From assembly GCF_000300515.1 (NCBI RefSeq), contig NZ_AMSI01000008.1:186001-250000 (forward strand): a stretch of DNA of 64,000 bases. Direction: 5' to 3'. The position numbers and the translations under genes are program-made. This document shows positions 8,014 to 18,057 of this stretch, in pieces (within the stretch, counting starts at the first letter, position 1; every line of letters starts with the position of its first letter). The notes beneath the pieces are model-generated. The model was not told the origin of the DNA and did no database searches. It saw nothing but the letters and a program-made list of their open reading frames with translations. The stretch is from Nitratireductor indicus C115 (GTDB taxonomy: Bacteria > Pseudomonadota > Alphaproteobacteria > Rhizobiales > Rhizobiaceae).

Positions 8014-9617
8014 TCGGTCTCCTTGCCCAGCCGGTCGGCCAGAAACATCAGCGCCAGACACAACAGGCCGAGGAAAAGGGCAAGCCCTGCCGCGTCCTCG
8101 GTGCGATAGGACCCCATGCGCTGCAGGAGCAGGTAAGGCAGGGTCTGCACCTGGTCGCTGCCGAACAGGGCAATGACGCCAAGATCGCCGAAGGACAGCG
8201 CCATGGCGAAAGCGAGCGCGGTTGCCGCTGGTCTGCGCAGGGCAGGCCAGTCGACAAGGCGAAAACGGTTCCAGCCGGATATGCCTAGGGCAAGGCACAA
8301 TCTTTCATGACGGGCGCTTGCGGCATCATAGGCCGGGCGGATCGAGCGGATGGCGAAAGGCATTGCCATGACCGCGTTGACTGTGACGACCATGACCGGC
8401 GCAAAGGAAAAAACATCGCCGACATGGCGCAACAGGATGAACCATCCCGCCCCAATCACCAGGGGCGGGACGATGAGCACCATCGCAGCGCCGCTGTCGG
8501 TTGCCCGTTCCAGAAAGCCCGGCGACAGAGCGCCGCGCTGCATTTCGAGCGCGCGTCTTGCCGCAACCAGCGCGAGAGAGAGCAGGAGGCACAGCGCTGC
8601 CGACAATGCTGCGAAAACGAGGCTTGTCATGGCCGCTTCGCGCACCGCTTCCTCAGCCACCAGGCGGCCGAGTTCGGCCTGTAGCCCGGCAATAACGGTT
8701 GCCGCCATCGGGCCTGCGACGAACAGGAATGAGGCGAGGATCAGGGCGGTGTTGAATATGGTTTCACTCATCGAGCGCCAGACCATGCGACGCGGGGCAA
8801 CAGGCAGGTTCGCATCGCCTGTCAGAGACGCGCCGAGCCTTGTCAGGGCGACGACGATGGAGCCTGCCAGAAGCACCTGGACGAGCGTGAGGGCAAGGGC
8901 GCGAGCAGGATCGAAATCGAAGCGCAGTGCCTGGTAGATCGCGACTTCCAGCGTTGTCGCGCGCGGGCCGCCACCCAGAAGCAGGACGATGGTGAAGGAG
9001 GTGACGCATAGCATGAACACGAGGCCGGCAATGCCGGGCAGGGCGGCGCGCATTGCCGGCCATTCCAGAAACCGGAACGAGGCGCGGGCGCCCATGCCCA
9101 GTTGCGCGGCAAGCCGCCACTGATCGGCGGGAATGCTTTCGAGTGCGTTGAGGAACAGCCGGGCGGCAAGCGGCAGGTTGAAGAAGACATGGGCAACCAG
9201 AATGCCCGAAAGGCCGTAGATGCCGGGCCAGCGCTCGCCCGACAGGGCCGTAAAAACGGGCGCGAAGAAACCAGCCCTGCCATAGAGCGCCAGGACGCCG
9301 AGGGCGGCAACGATGGCCGGCAGGGCAAGCGGCACGGCAAAGAGCCTTAAAAGGAAAGCGCGGCCGGGAAAGGCAGGATGACGGGCCAGCGCACGGGCAA
9401 GCAAGACCGCCGGCAGGACCGAGAGCAGCGTTGACAGAAGCGCCTGCCACAGCGTGAAGCGGGCAATGCGCAGCAGATAATCGTCGAAGGCTTCGAGCGC
9501 ACCGCCGCTGCTGCCGGTGGCCTCGATGGCCAGTCCGGCAAAGGCGCCCCCAACCAGAAGCGCGACAAGAAAAAGCGCAATCCGGCCGAAGGCGATCCGG
9601 CGGTCGGCGACAATCAT
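8010..9617 (-). CDS. thiP: Thiamine ABC transporter permease ThiP
   Basis: A permease of about 535 residues with around twelve hydrophobic segments, arranged as two fused BPD_transp_1 units (EAA-type loops near [17 protein letters not shown] and [16 protein letters not shown]). The fused two-domain form is usual for ThiP and related permeases. Two starts are possible: ATG at 9617, 11 bases past the thiB stop, chosen here, or ATG at 9653, which would overlap thiB by 25 bases and has a slightly better purine stretch upstream. Neither has a strong Shine-Dalgarno. The 3' end overlaps thiQ. Confidence 0.9.
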   Translation of the reverse strand: MIVADRRIAFGRIALFLVALLVGGAFAGLAIEATGSSGGALEAFDDYLLRIARFTLWQALLSTLLSVLPAVLLARALARHPAFPGRAFLLRLFAVPLALPAIVAALGVLALYGRAGFFAPVFTALSGERWPGIYGLSGILVAHVFFNLPLAARLFLNALESIPADQWRLAAQLGMGARASFRFLEWPAMRAALPGIAGLVFMLCVTSFTIVLLLGGGPRATTLEVAIYQALRFDFDPARALALTLVQVLLAGSIVVALTRLGASLTGDANLPVAPRRMVWRSMSETIFNTALILASFLFVAGPMAATVIAGLQAELGRLVAEEAVREAAMTSLVFAALSAALCLLLSLALVAARRALEMQRGALSPGFLERATDSGAAMVLIVPPLVIGAGWFILLRHVGDVFSFAPVMVVTVNAVMAMPFAIRSIRPAYDAASARHERLCLALGISGWNRFRLVDWPALRRPAATALAFAMALSFGDLGVIALFGSDQVQTLPYLLLQRMGSYRTEDAAGLALFLGLLCLALMFLADRLGKETE

Positions 9618-9628
9618 CGAAGAGCGGC

Positions 9629-10651
9629 TCAGCGGCTCATCACCGAAAGCCATTCATCGACCCATGCCTTTCGGTTTTCGGCAACCTCTTCAGGCGAGAA
9701 CTCAAGCGTTTTTGCGGGCTTCACAAGCGTGTCGAAAACGGGATCGAGCGGCTTGGATGTCTTGCCCACGGGGAACATCCAGTTGGTTTCGGGGATCGCG
9801 TCCTGAAAGCCGGGGCCGGTCATGAAGGCAAGGAATTTCTCGGCAATCGGGTTTTCTGCGCCCTTGATCGTGCGGGCGGCGACTTCGACCTGAAGGTAAT
9901 GACCTTCCTCGAAGGCCGCGGCCTTGTAGCGCTCGCTCTTCTCGGCGATCTCGTGATAGGCGGGCGAAGTGGTGTAGGACAGAACCATCGGCACTTCGCC
10001 GCTGGTAAAGAGGCCATAGGATTCGCTCCAGCCCGGCGTCACGGTCAGCACCTTGCCCTTCAGTTTTGCCCAGGCATCGGCCGCTTCCTCGCCATAGACG
10101 GCTTTCATCCAGAGCAGCAGGCCGAGGCCCGGCGTCGAGGTGCGGGGATCCTGTATGGCGATTTTCAGGTCGCTTTCCGTTTCGACCAGATCCTTCAGGC
10201 TGGCCGGCGGCGTGTCGAGAGCCTGGGTGTCATAGACGAAGGCGAAATAGCCATAGTCATAGGGGACGAAAACATCGTCCTGAAAGCCGCCCGGCACCTC
10301 CACCGGGCCGGGACCTCCCCCGTGCTTCGCGAAAAGGCCTGTCTCGCGGGCCTCGTGGATCAGGTTGTTGTCGAGGCCGAGAACGATGTCGGCCTTGGTG
10401 GATTTGCCTTCAAGCTTTACGCGGTTGAGAAGCGCCACGCCGTCGGCCACCGAGACGAACTCCAGGTCGCAGCTGCATTCCGCCTCGAACGCCTTTTCCA
10501 CCTGGGGGCCTGGGCCCCATTCGGACGTGAAGCTGTCATAGGTGTAAACGGTGAGTTTGTCCTGCGCCATTGCGGGGACAAGCTGCGCCAATGTGCCGAG
10601 AGACAGGGCGCCGAGCGTGGCGATGGTGGAAAGCAGCGTGGTCGAGCGCAT
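9629..10651 (-). CDS. thiB: Thiamine-binding periplasmic protein ThiB
   Basis: A 340-residue solute-binding protein. The Sec signal peptide (hydrophobic core about residues 5-25) ends ...VPAMA before [12 protein letters not shown]. The mature part carries family features such as [12 protein letters not shown], the [10 protein letters not shown] stretch and [29 protein letters not shown], shared with E. coli ThiB. It hands thiamine or TPP to ThiPQ. It is the first gene after the TPP riboswitch. The ATG at 10651 is the start that gives a proper signal peptide; the long open frame upstream of it runs through the riboswitch. Confidence 0.95.
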   Translation of the reverse strand: MRSTTLLSTIATLGALSLGTLAQLVPAMAQDKLTVYTYDSFTSEWGPGPQVEKAFEAECSCDLEFVSVADGVALLNRVKLEGKSTKADIVLGLDNNLIHEARETGLFAKHGGGPGPVEVPGGFQDDVFVPYDYGYFAFVYDTQALDTPPASLKDLVETESDLKIAIQDPRTSTPGLGLLLWMKAVYGEEAADAWAKLKGKVLTVTPGWSESYGLFTSGEVPMVLSYTTSPAYHEIAEKSERYKAAAFEEGHYLQVEVAARTIKGAENPIAEKFLAFMTGPGFQDAIPETNWMFPVGKTSKPLDPVFDTLVKPAKTLEFSPEEVAENRKAWVDEWLSVMSR

Positions 10652-10699
10652 CAGGCGCCTCCTCTCAGGTTTCGGGGAATGAGGCGCCGGGGTAAAGCG

Positions 10700-10792
10700 T
10701 CTAATCCCTCCGCCGGTGCAAACCGGATCAGGTTCAGCGGGTTGGCCGGGTTTCCCAGGCCTCTCAGCCGGCATGTGCCAGCACCCCGTTAG
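10700..10792 (-). ncRNA. TPP riboswitch (THI element) controlling thiBPQ
   Basis: Read on the minus strand, the element has GGGGTGC (near 10787-10781), CTGAGA, then AACCCGCTGAACCTGATC and finally GGCGGAGGGA near 10714-10705. These are the conserved TPP-sensing blocks in the right order and spacing. It lies about 50 bases upstream of thiB, as expected for repression of thiamine uptake when TPP is plentiful. I cannot tell whether it acts on transcription or on translation. Confidence 0.95.
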
Positions 10793-10924
10793 AGCGCCCG
10801 GAAGATAGGGCGCGCCCGGAATGCACGCAAGGGGAGACTTGGATGGCAAGACGCTGGCCCGGCTCCCGGAGAAAGACAGCGATCGGCGTTGGCGATGGCG
10901 CGGGGCCATGATAATGGCCACGCC

Positions 10925-11572
10925 ATGAGCCGTTTTACACTTCTCCTTGGGGGCGATCTCGTTCGCACGCGGGCACTCGATGCCGCGATTGCGCAGACGC
11001 GCGTCATCGCGGTCGATTCCGGCATGATGCATGCATCTGCCCTTGGGCTGGAGCCCGAGCTCTGGGTGGGCGATTTCGATTCCGTGGACGATGCTCTCCT
11101 GACCAGCCATGACCGTGTTCCGCGCCGGGTCTATCCGCCCGAGAAGGACAAGACGGATGGCGAGCTGGCCATTGCCATCGCCGTGGAAGCGGGGGCTTCC
11201 AGCCTGTTGCTCGCCGGTGCCTTCGGCGGCGAGCGGCCGGACCATATGTTCCTGCATTTCACGCAGGCGCTTGCCCTGTGCAATGAGGGGCTCGACGTGA
11301 CGCTGACCAGCGGTACGCAGGAAGGCATTCCGCTGTCGCTCGGGCGGCGGCATGTCTTCGAGTACCCGCAGGGCATGATGTTCTCCATCCTCGCCTTTTC
11401 CGAACTCTCCGGGCTGACAGTTGAGAATGCGAAGTGGCCGCTCGACGCGGTGGAGGTGCCTTTCGGTTCCTCGCTCACGCTTTCCAATGTCGTGGACGGC
11501 CAGCTTGCCGTCACACTCGAACGGGGTCGTGCGCTGCTCGTCGCGCATCTGCCGGCCGACAAGGATCACTGA
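10925..11572 (+). CDS. Thiamine pyrophosphokinase
   Basis: A 215-residue kinase that converts thiamine to TPP using ATP. Family motifs are visible: GDFDSVDD (metal/ATP site), [10 protein letters not shown] and [15 protein letters not shown]. The C-terminal beta domain includes [20 protein letters not shown]. It is transcribed divergently from the riboswitch-controlled thiBPQ importer, so uptake and activation of thiamine are encoded side by side. The ATG at 10925 gives the usual family start [10 protein letters not shown]. The ABC-F gene starts 3 bases after its stop. Confidence 0.9.
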   Translation: MSRFTLLLGGDLVRTRALDAAIAQTRVIAVDSGMMHASALGLEPELWVGDFDSVDDALLTSHDRVPRRVYPPEKDKTDGELAIAIAVEAGASSLLLAGAFGGERPDHMFLHFTQALALCNEGLDVTLTSGTQEGIPLSLGRRHVFEYPQGMMFSILAFSELSGLTVENAKWPLDAVEVPFGSSLTLSNVVDGQLAVTLERGRALLVAHLPADKDH

Positions 11573-11575
11573 TAC

Positions 11576-13384
11576 ATGGCGCCTCCGCTTCTGAAACTCG
11601 ATGGTATCCGGCTGACCTTCGGCGGTACGCCGCTGCTTGACGGTACTGGCCTCATGGTGGGGCCGGGCGAGCGCGTGGCGCTGGTCGGACGCAACGGCTC
11701 CGGCAAGTCGACCTTGTTGAAGATTGCCGCAGGTCTTGTGGAGCCGCAGGATGGCGAGGTGTTTCGCCAGCCGACCGCGACTGTGCGCTATCTGCCGCAG
11801 GCACCGGACTGGCAGGGTTTTTCGACCGTACGGGCCTATGTGGAGGCGGGCCTCGGGCCAGCCGACGACATCAACCGCGTGGCGCTGGTGATTGACCGTC
11901 TGGGACTGACCGGTGAGGAAGATCCCGCAACGCTTTCAGGTGGCGAGGCACGCCGGGCCGCACTTGCCCGTGTGCTCGCGCCGGAGCCCGATCTTCTTCT
12001 GCTCGACGAGCCGACAAACCACCTCGACCTTGCCACCATCGAGTGGCTCGAAGACGAGCTGCAGCGCTCGACCTCCGCTCTGGTGACGATTTCGCACGAC
12101 CGGCGATTTCTTGAAAAGGTGAGCCGTTCAACCGTTTGGCTCGACCGGGGCGTGACGCGGCGTATCGACAAGGGCTTTGCCCATTTCGAGGACTGGCGCG
12201 ACAAGCTTCTTGAGGAAGAAGAGCGTGATCATCAGAAGCTCGGACGGCAGATCGCCCGCGAGGAGCACTGGCTGCGCTATGGCGTGACCGCGCGCCGCAA
12301 GCGCAATGTGCGCCGGCTGGGCGAACTCCACGCGCTGCGAGAGCGCCACAGCACCCACCGCCGGGCGGAAGGCGTCGCCACCATGACGGCCAGCGATGCG
12401 GCGGAATCCGGCAAGCTGGTGATCGAGGCCAAGGGGCTTGTCAAAAGCTATGACGGGCTGACCGTGGTCCGTGATTTTTCCACACGCATTCTGCGGGGTG
12501 ATCGGGTGGGCCTCGTCGGGCCGAACGGGGCCGGCAAGACAACGCTCATCAACCTGTTGACGGGCATGCTGGAGCCGGATGCGGGCACGGTGCGGCTCGG
12601 CGCCAATCTGGAAATCGCCATGCTCGACCAGAAGCGGGCGCTCGATCCGCAGGAAACGCTGGCGCATTTCCTGACCGATGGGCGTGGCGACAGTGTGGTG
12701 GTCAATGGCGAGGAGCGCCATGTCGTCTCCTATATGAAGGACTTCCTGTTCAAGCCGGAGCAGGCGCGCACGCCAATCCGCGAGCTCTCGGGCGGCGAGC
12801 GGGCCCGGCTCGTTCTGGCCCGCCTCCTGGCCAGACCGGCCAATCTTCTGGTGCTGGACGAGCCGACCAACGATCTCGACATGGAGACGCTCGACCTTCT
12901 GCAGGAACTGGTCGAAGGCTTTCCCGGAACGGTTCTGCTTGTCAGCCATGATCGCGATTTTCTCGACCGGACCGTGACGAGCACCATCGCGCCGGCTGGC
13001 GATGGACGCTGGATCGAATATGCGGGCGGCTATTCCGATATGATGGCGCAGCGCAAGGGCGAGGAACTTGAGCGCCGCAAGACGCGTACGGCGAGCGAAA
13101 ACGCCAAGCCGAAATCCGCTGAGCCGGCGCAGAAGGCGGGATCGAAAAAGCTGTCCTACAAGCAGAAATTCGCTCTTGAGACCTTACCGCAGAAGATCGA
13201 GGCGCTGACCGGCGAGATCGAGACGCTGGAAGCAAAACTCTCCGACCCGGCACTTTATGCGCGGGATGTGACGGCGTTTGATCGTTTCACCAAGGAGCTC
13301 GACGAGAAGCGCATCCTGCGCGAACGCAGCGAAGAGGAATGGCTCGAACTCGAAATGCTGCGCGAGGAGATCGAGGGGGGATAG
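11576..13384 (+). CDS. ABC-F family ATPase (Uup-like)
   Basis: A 602-residue soluble protein with two ABC cassettes and no membrane segments. Cassette 1 has [17 protein letters not shown] and [13 protein letters not shown]; cassette 2 has [18 protein letters not shown] and [13 protein letters not shown]. Between them is the helical arm with [21 protein letters not shown], typical of Uup/EttA ribosome-associated factors. The C-terminus (about 540-602) is a charged coiled coil, as in Uup. Likely role: resolving stalled or misfolded translation states, or Uup-type DNA/ribosome functions. It is coupled to the thiamine pyrophosphokinase gene by a 3-base gap. Confidence 0.92.
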   Translation: MAPPLLKLDGIRLTFGGTPLLDGTGLMVGPGERVALVGRNGSGKSTLLKIAAGLVEPQDGEVFRQPTATVRYLPQAPDWQGFSTVRAYVEAGLGPADDINRVALVIDRLGLTGEEDPATLSGGEARRAALARVLAPEPDLLLLDEPTNHLDLATIEWLEDELQRSTSALVTISHDRRFLEKVSRSTVWLDRGVTRRIDKGFAHFEDWRDKLLEEEERDHQKLGRQIAREEHWLRYGVTARRKRNVRRLGELHALRERHSTHRRAEGVATMTASDAAESGKLVIEAKGLVKSYDGLTVVRDFSTRILRGDRVGLVGPNGAGKTTLINLLTGMLEPDAGTVRLGANLEIAMLDQKRALDPQETLAHFLTDGRGDSVVVNGEERHVVSYMKDFLFKPEQARTPIRELSGGERARLVLARLLARPANLLVLDEPTNDLDMETLDLLQELVEGFPGTVLLVSHDRDFLDRTVTSTIAPAGDGRWIEYAGGYSDMMAQRKGEELERRKTRTASENAKPKSAEPAQKAGSKKLSYKQKFALETLPQKIEALTGEIETLEAKLSDPALYARDVTAFDRFTKELDEKRILRERSEEEWLELEMLREEIEGG

Positions 13385-13527
13385 CGTTTTATGGTTGGCG
13401 CTCCCGGTTGTGGTTGATCCCGTTGCAGTGAGGTGTTCTACGCCGTTTTGCGGCCATTGGCCGGGCGTTCACCGGATGCTAACGACACGGGGCGACACTC
13501 GCGGGCAGAACGAACGGATGCCCGCCC

Positions 13528-14469
13528 ATGCCAGAAGCCTTTCTCGTCACCGCCCGCCCGGATTTGCAGCGTGCCCGCGTTGAATGGCTGGATGCGCTGG
13601 GCGGCGAGCGGCGCTTGTCTGCCCTGACCGTCGAAGCTTATGAGCGGGACACGCGGCAATTTCTCCAATTCCTGACTGGTCATTGCGGCGGTGCGCCGGG
13701 CGTTGCGGATATCCGCGAGCTTCGCCCTGCCGATCTGCGCGCTTTCCTTGCCTCCAGACGCGCCAGCGGGGCTGGGGCGCGGACGCTGGGTCGCGGGCTT
13801 GCCGGTGTGCGCTCTTTCCTGCGCTTTCTGGAGCGAAGGGGACTGGTCAATGCTGCCGCAGCTTCCGCGCTCAAGGCGCCGCGCGCCCCGCGCGGCCTGC
13901 CCAAGCCTCTGACGGCGGTCGATGCCCGTAAGGTGGTTTCCGGCAGCGCGCAGCTCGCCGAAGAACCTTGGATCGCCGCCCGCAATGCGGCCGTTCTGAC
14001 GCTGCTATACGGCTCTGGCCTGCGCATCGCCGAGGCGCTGGCGCTGACAGGCGCAGATTTTGCCGGCATCGAGCAGGCGGCGCTGCGCGTAACCGGAAAG
14101 GGCGGCAAGACGCGGCTCGTGCCGGTGCTGCCCGTCACGTGTGAAGCGGTGAAGGAATATCGCCGGCTCTGCCCTTATCATCTTGGCACGGACGGCCCGC
14201 TTTTCCGCGGGGCACGGGGCGGTGCCCTGCAACCTGCAATCATCCAGCGTGAGATGAAGCGCATGCGCTCCGCCCTGAACCTGCCGGAAACGGCGACCCC
14301 GCATGCGCTGCGCCATTCGTTTGCCACACATCTTCTGGCGCGGGGTGGTGACTTGCGGGCCATTCAGGAGCTTCTGGGGCATGCTAGCCTTTCCACAACA
14401 CAGGTCTATACTGGGGTCGATACGGCGCGGCTGATGGAAATTTATGACGCGGCACATCCCCGCGCCTGA
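13528..14469 (+). CDS. xerC: Tyrosine recombinase XerC
   Basis: A 313-residue site-specific recombinase. The N-terminal SAM-like core-binding domain spans about residues 10-100. The C-terminal catalytic domain shows the Arg in GSGLRIAEAL, Lys in GKGGKTR, His/Arg in TPHALRHSFATH, the later His in LLGHASLSTTQ and the nucleophilic Tyr in TQVYTGV. It resolves chromosome dimers at dif with XerD. Length and complete active site fit XerC/D; the XerC assignment over XerD follows annotated relatives and is less certain than the family. No integration-element features surround it. Confidence 0.88.
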   Translation: MPEAFLVTARPDLQRARVEWLDALGGERRLSALTVEAYERDTRQFLQFLTGHCGGAPGVADIRELRPADLRAFLASRRASGAGARTLGRGLAGVRSFLRFLERRGLVNAAAASALKAPRAPRGLPKPLTAVDARKVVSGSAQLAEEPWIAARNAAVLTLLYGSGLRIAEALALTGADFAGIEQAALRVTGKGGKTRLVPVLPVTCEAVKEYRRLCPYHLGTDGPLFRGARGGALQPAIIQREMKRMRSALNLPETATPHALRHSFATHLLARGGDLRAIQELLGHASLSTTQVYTGVDTARLMEIYDAAHPRA

Positions 14470-14539
14470 TGCTGCGACAGATTGCAATTCGAGGGGTGCG
14501 ATTAACGGTTTCACCGCTTTTGCCCGATAGAATTGAACC

Positions 14540-15610
14540 ATGAATATGCAAACGCCCGTCTCCCATATCGATCGCCTGGCCGACGCCCTGTTCCGGGCCG
14601 CTGCCGCGCTGCCATTGCTGCTTCTTCTTGCGCTTGCGGTGGGGCTTGTCCTTGCCCGACCGGCGCGTGCGGACGAGATCGTCTGTACGGGACAGAATCT
14701 GATGGAAGAACTCGCCGCGCGCGATCCGGCGTTGCTTGAGAAGGTGCGGCGCGAAGCGGATGCGACACCCAACGGACGAGGGTTGCTCTGGAAGGTCGAG
14801 AAGGAGGGGGCTGCCCCTTCCTATCTTTTCGGGACGATGCATATGGCCGACCCGAGGGTTACCATACTGCCGGAAGCCGCCAAAACGGCGTTGGAAGGCG
14901 CGCATAGCGTGGTCATCGAGACCACCGACGTGCTCGATGAGCGCGCGATGGCCGGCGCTCTTCTGCAGAACCCCGAACTTTCCATGTTCGTGGGCAAGGA
15001 AAGCCTTGGCGACTATCTCAGCGAGGAGGAGCGTCAGCTCGTCGATGAGGCCCTGTCGAAGATGGGCATCTCCTTCACCAGCATCCAGAAAATGAAACCC
15101 TGGATGCTGATTTCGCTCATCGCTCTTCCGCAGTGCGAATTGGAGCGTAAGGCGGCGGGCATGGCCATACTCGACCTCAAGCTCGCGCGTGAAGCGACCG
15201 CGGATGGCAAGGAGTTGCTCGGCCTGGAAACCGCCGTCGAACAGTTTTCCGCGATGGCGAGCCTGCCCATGTCGCTGCACACGCGGGGGCTGGTGCAGAC
15301 GGTCAAGCTTGGTAATCACATCGAGGATGTGATGGAAACCATGATCGACCTTTATGCGCAGGGTGAGACCGGCATGTTCTGGCCGCTCATCCGCGTGGTG
15401 CTGCCGGGCGGGGAAAAGGATGCGGAGGATTATGCGGCGTTCGACCAGGCGCTGGTGCGGGCCCGGAACGGTGTGATGGCCGAGCGCGCGCGACCGATCC
15501 TCGACAAGGGCGATGCGTTCATCGCGGTCGGCGCTTTGCATCTGCCCGGCGATGAAGGGCTGATCGAGCTTCTGCGCAGGGCGGGTTATACGGTGACCCG
15601 CGCGGATTGA
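14540..15610 (+). CDS. TraB/GumN family protein, exported or membrane-anchored
   Basis: A 356-residue protein with an N-terminal hydrophobic segment (about 20-42, ending ...ARA before DEIVC). It carries the TraB/GumN signature YLFGTMHMADPRV and the later GALHLPGDEGLIELLRRAGY, where the paired GxxH elements are thought to form a metal site in the Tiki-like superfamily. The biochemical role in bacteria is poorly known. A strong terminator follows at 15712. Start chosen at ATG 14540; an MNM pair leaves a two-codon ambiguity. Confidence 0.83.
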   Translation: MNMQTPVSHIDRLADALFRAAAALPLLLLLALAVGLVLARPARADEIVCTGQNLMEELAARDPALLEKVRREADATPNGRGLLWKVEKEGAAPSYLFGTMHMADPRVTILPEAAKTALEGAHSVVIETTDVLDERAMAGALLQNPELSMFVGKESLGDYLSEEERQLVDEALSKMGISFTSIQKMKPWMLISLIALPQCELERKAAGMAILDLKLAREATADGKELLGLETAVEQFSAMASLPMSLHTRGLVQTVKLGNHIEDVMETMIDLYAQGETGMFWPLIRVVLPGGEKDAEDYAAFDQALVRARNGVMAERARPILDKGDAFIAVGALHLPGDEGLIELLRRAGYTVTRAD

Positions 15611-15711
15611 CGGATTGGCTTCATCCTCATCTCTTTGCAAGCAGGAAGACGATGAGGGCGGCTCCATTCGAAGCCTTGCCGGCTAATTGAACTGTGCTAT
15701 TCTTTCAAACG

Positions 15712-15735
15712 GGGTCGCCGGAGGGCGGCCCTTTT
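15712..15735 (+). terminator. Rho-independent terminator after the TraB/GumN gene
   Basis: GGGTCGCC (15712-15719) pairs with GGCGGCCC (15724-15731) through an eight-base stem with one wobble and a GGAG tetraloop, followed by TTTT. Confidence 0.8.
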
Positions 15736-15778
15736 GCGTTCAGGGGTGAGGCGGGCGCAAGACGTTTGAGGAGATGGC

Positions 15779-15910
15779 ATGAGCGAGGACGACGAAAAGC
15801 GGGAACCGGAGAAGGACACCGCATTTTCCGGTGGAACCAAGGGCTTTGTCATCGGAGCCCTTGGCGCGGCCATCGTTATTCTGATCGTTATGGCGCTCCG
15901 GGGGACGTGA
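15779..15910 (+). CDS. Small single-pass membrane protein (43 residues)
   Basis: Begins MSEDDEKREPEKDT and continues through one hydrophobic span (GFVIGALGAAIVILIVMAL) to RGT. A good ribosome-binding site GAGGAG lies about 7 bases before the ATG. The acidic cytosolic head followed by a Gly-containing transmembrane helix is a coherent protein pattern. It lies between a terminator and the convergent lpdA end, so it needs its own promoter in the 15736-15770 region. Function unknown. Confidence 0.7.
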   Translation: MSEDDEKREPEKDTAFSGGTKGFVIGALGAAIVILIVMALRGT

Positions 15911-15935
15911 ACGCCCCCAGATCATTCCGTGGCGA

Positions 15936-17342
15936 TCACATGTGGATCGGTTTGGAGAAGGTCGCCAGCGCCGCTTCCTTGACGGCTTCCGACATGGTCG
16001 GGTGCGCATGGCAGGTGCGGGCTAGATCTTCCGACGATCCGCCGAATTCCATCAGGACTGCGGCCTCGTGGATCATTTCGCCGGCCCCGAAGCCGAGGAT
16101 GTGGACGCCCAGAACGCGGTCGGTCTTCTTGTCGGCGAGGATTTTCACGAAGCCGTCGGTCTTGAGCATGGCACGGGCACGGCCATTGGCGGAGAAGGGG
16201 AACTTGCCGACCGAATATTCGATACCGGCCTTCTTGAGTTCTTCCTCCGTCTTGCCTACGGAGGCCACTTCCGGGCTCGTGTAGACGACGCCGGGGATAA
16301 CGTCGTAATTCACATGGCCCGCCTGGCCGGCCAGCATCTCGGCAACGGCCACGCCTTCTTCCTCGGCCTTGTGGGCGAGCATCGGGCCGGCGATCACGTC
16401 ACCGATGGCATAGATGCCTTCCACATTGGTGCGGAAGTGGCTGTCGGTCTTCACGCGGCCGCGCTCATCAAGGGCGATGCCCACCTCCTCAAGGCCAAGC
16501 CCCTCAGTGTAGGGTTTGCGGCCCGTGGCGACCAGAACGACATCGGCCTCGAGTGTTTCTGCGTTGCCGCCCTTCGCAGACTCGAAGGTGACCTTGGCGC
16601 CCTTGCCGGCCTTGGACACATCGGTAACCTTGGCACCGAGCTTGAAGTCGAAACCCTGCTTGGCGAGCATGCGCTGGAACTGCTTGGCAATCTCGCCGTC
16701 CATGCCGCCGAGAATGGAATCGAGATATTCGACCACCGTGACCTTGGCGCCGAGGCGTGCCCAAACGGAGCCGAGCTCAAGGCCAATCACGCCGCCGCCG
16801 ACCACAACCAGATGTTCCGGCACCTTGGAAAGTTCCAGCGCGCCGGTGGAGGAGACGACGACCTTCTCGTCGAATTTCACCTCGACGCCGGGAATGCCGG
16901 CAACGGCGGAGCCGGTGGCGATCACAATGTTCTTCGTCTCGACCGTCTCGACCTTGCCATCCTCGGATTTCACCGAAACCTTGCCCTTGCCGGCAACACT
17001 GCCGGAGCCGCGGAAGATGTCGATCTTGTTCTTCTTCATCAGGAAGTCGAGACCCTTGGTGTTCTGCTCGACAGTCTTGACGCGATGCTCCATCATCTTC
17101 TTCAGATTGAGCTTCGGCTTGCCGACTTCGACACCGAGTTCCGGCAGGGAGTGTTCCGCCTCGGCGAACATTTCGGTGGCATGCAGCAGTGCCTTGGAGG
17201 GAATGCAGCCGACGTTGACGCAGGTGCCGCCATGGGTCGGCAGCTTCTCCACCACCGCCGTCTTGAGGCCGAGCTGGGCGGCCTTGATGGCGCAGACATA
17301 GCCGCCCGGGCCGGTTCCGATCACGACGACATCATAGGACAT
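15936..17342 (-). CDS. lpdA: Dihydrolipoyl dehydrogenase (E3)
   Basis: A 468-residue flavoenzyme that reoxidises dihydrolipoyl groups on the E2 subunit with NAD. FAD-binding GTGPGGY is at the N-terminus, the redox disulfide is Cys41/Cys46 in [13 protein letters not shown], the NAD-binding segment is [16 protein letters not shown], and the dimer-interface His-Glu pair is in [10 protein letters not shown]. It is the last gene of the mdh-suc cluster, 110 bases after a small secreted protein gene, so it serves the 2-oxoglutarate dehydrogenase encoded upstream. Confidence 0.96.
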   Translation of the reverse strand: MSYDVVVIGTGPGGYVCAIKAAQLGLKTAVVEKLPTHGGTCVNVGCIPSKALLHATEMFAEAEHSLPELGVEVGKPKLNLKKMMEHRVKTVEQNTKGLDFLMKKNKIDIFRGSGSVAGKGKVSVKSEDGKVETVETKNIVIATGSAVAGIPGVEVKFDEKVVVSSTGALELSKVPEHLVVVGGGVIGLELGSVWARLGAKVTVVEYLDSILGGMDGEIAKQFQRMLAKQGFDFKLGAKVTDVSKAGKGAKVTFESAKGGNAETLEADVVLVATGRKPYTEGLGLEEVGIALDERGRVKTDSHFRTNVEGIYAIGDVIAGPMLAHKAEEEGVAVAEMLAGQAGHVNYDVIPGVVYTSPEVASVGKTEEELKKAGIEYSVGKFPFSANGRARAMLKTDGFVKILADKKTDRVLGVHILGFGAGEMIHEAAVLMEFGGSSEDLARTCHAHPTMSEAVKEAALATFSKPIHM

Positions 17343-17452
17343 TTCTTTGCCTTTCCTGCATTTGCGCGGCGGGCAAGGAGCCCTCGCGAAGGTCTATGCG
17401 CACCGTTTGCGGTGCTTGTTGAAACATGGCCGGCGTCCGGCCGTTCGGTTCA

Positions 17453-17944
17453 TTATTCCTGGCATCCGCTCAGCGCGTAGACATCCCACCGGGGCAGGGT
17501 TGTCTTGCCGTCATTCAAGGGACCGCTGTCGAGGGCACGCGCCAGGTCTGGAAACAGAAGCCTTTCTGCCGCGGCCTCGCCACTTAGGGGGATGAGGCCG
17601 ATCGTGCCTTCCTTGTCGAGTGCGTAGACGACACCCTGCCAATGGGTGCAGGCGGCGATTTCCTCGCCGGTCTGGTCGCCCTCGGGGCAATTCAGCATCA
17701 GCGAGCCATAGGCGCGCGCCGGCTCGTCCGACCACATGACCATGCCATCGAGCATCAGACCCTCGCGGGTAATGAGGCGAAAGCTGTTGGCGACGATGGC
17801 GGCTTCGGTTTCCGGTCGAAAGTCTATCGAGGTATCGCCGTCCACCTCGCTGTAGACGGCGAGTTCCTGCGGGCAGGCAGCAAGCGCCTGACCTGAAAGG
17901 CCGGCGGTGGCGAGAACAGAGAAGAATGCCGTCGCCAACCGCAT
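17453..17944 (-). CDS. Small secreted protein of unknown function between sucB and lpdA
   Basis: 163 residues with a Sec signal (MRLATAFFSVLATAGLSG to QALA, cleavage before ACPQ). Four cysteines remain in the mature part (ACP, NCPEG, ACTHW, SGCQ), suggesting two periplasmic disulfides. The ATG at 17944 was chosen because GGAAGA lies about 10 bases upstream and the signal peptide starts there; an ATG at 17983 is possible. I do not recognise the family. It is codirectional with sucB (113-base gap) and lpdA (110-base gap). A metabolic role cannot be claimed from position alone. Confidence 0.75.
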   Translation of the reverse strand: MRLATAFFSVLATAGLSGQALAACPQELAVYSEVDGDTSIDFRPETEAAIVANSFRLITREGLMLDGMVMWSDEPARAYGSLMLNCPEGDQTGEEIAACTHWQGVVYALDKEGTIGLIPLSGEAAAERLLFPDLARALDSGPLNDGKTTLPRWDVYALSGCQE

Positions 17945-18057
17945 GGCGGATGTCTTCCGGCAGAGCTCCAACGGCGTCTTCATTCCTGCATCCCGAGCGT
18001 GTCGAAGGGCGAGGATGAAGGCAGGCGCCGTTGTGAGCCGACCGGAAATCATTTCGC

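Noticed and set aside
13528-14469. Tyrosine recombinase as an integrase of a genomic island
   Set aside because: It has XerC length and motifs, and there is no tRNA, attachment repeat, phage gene or base-composition shift around it.
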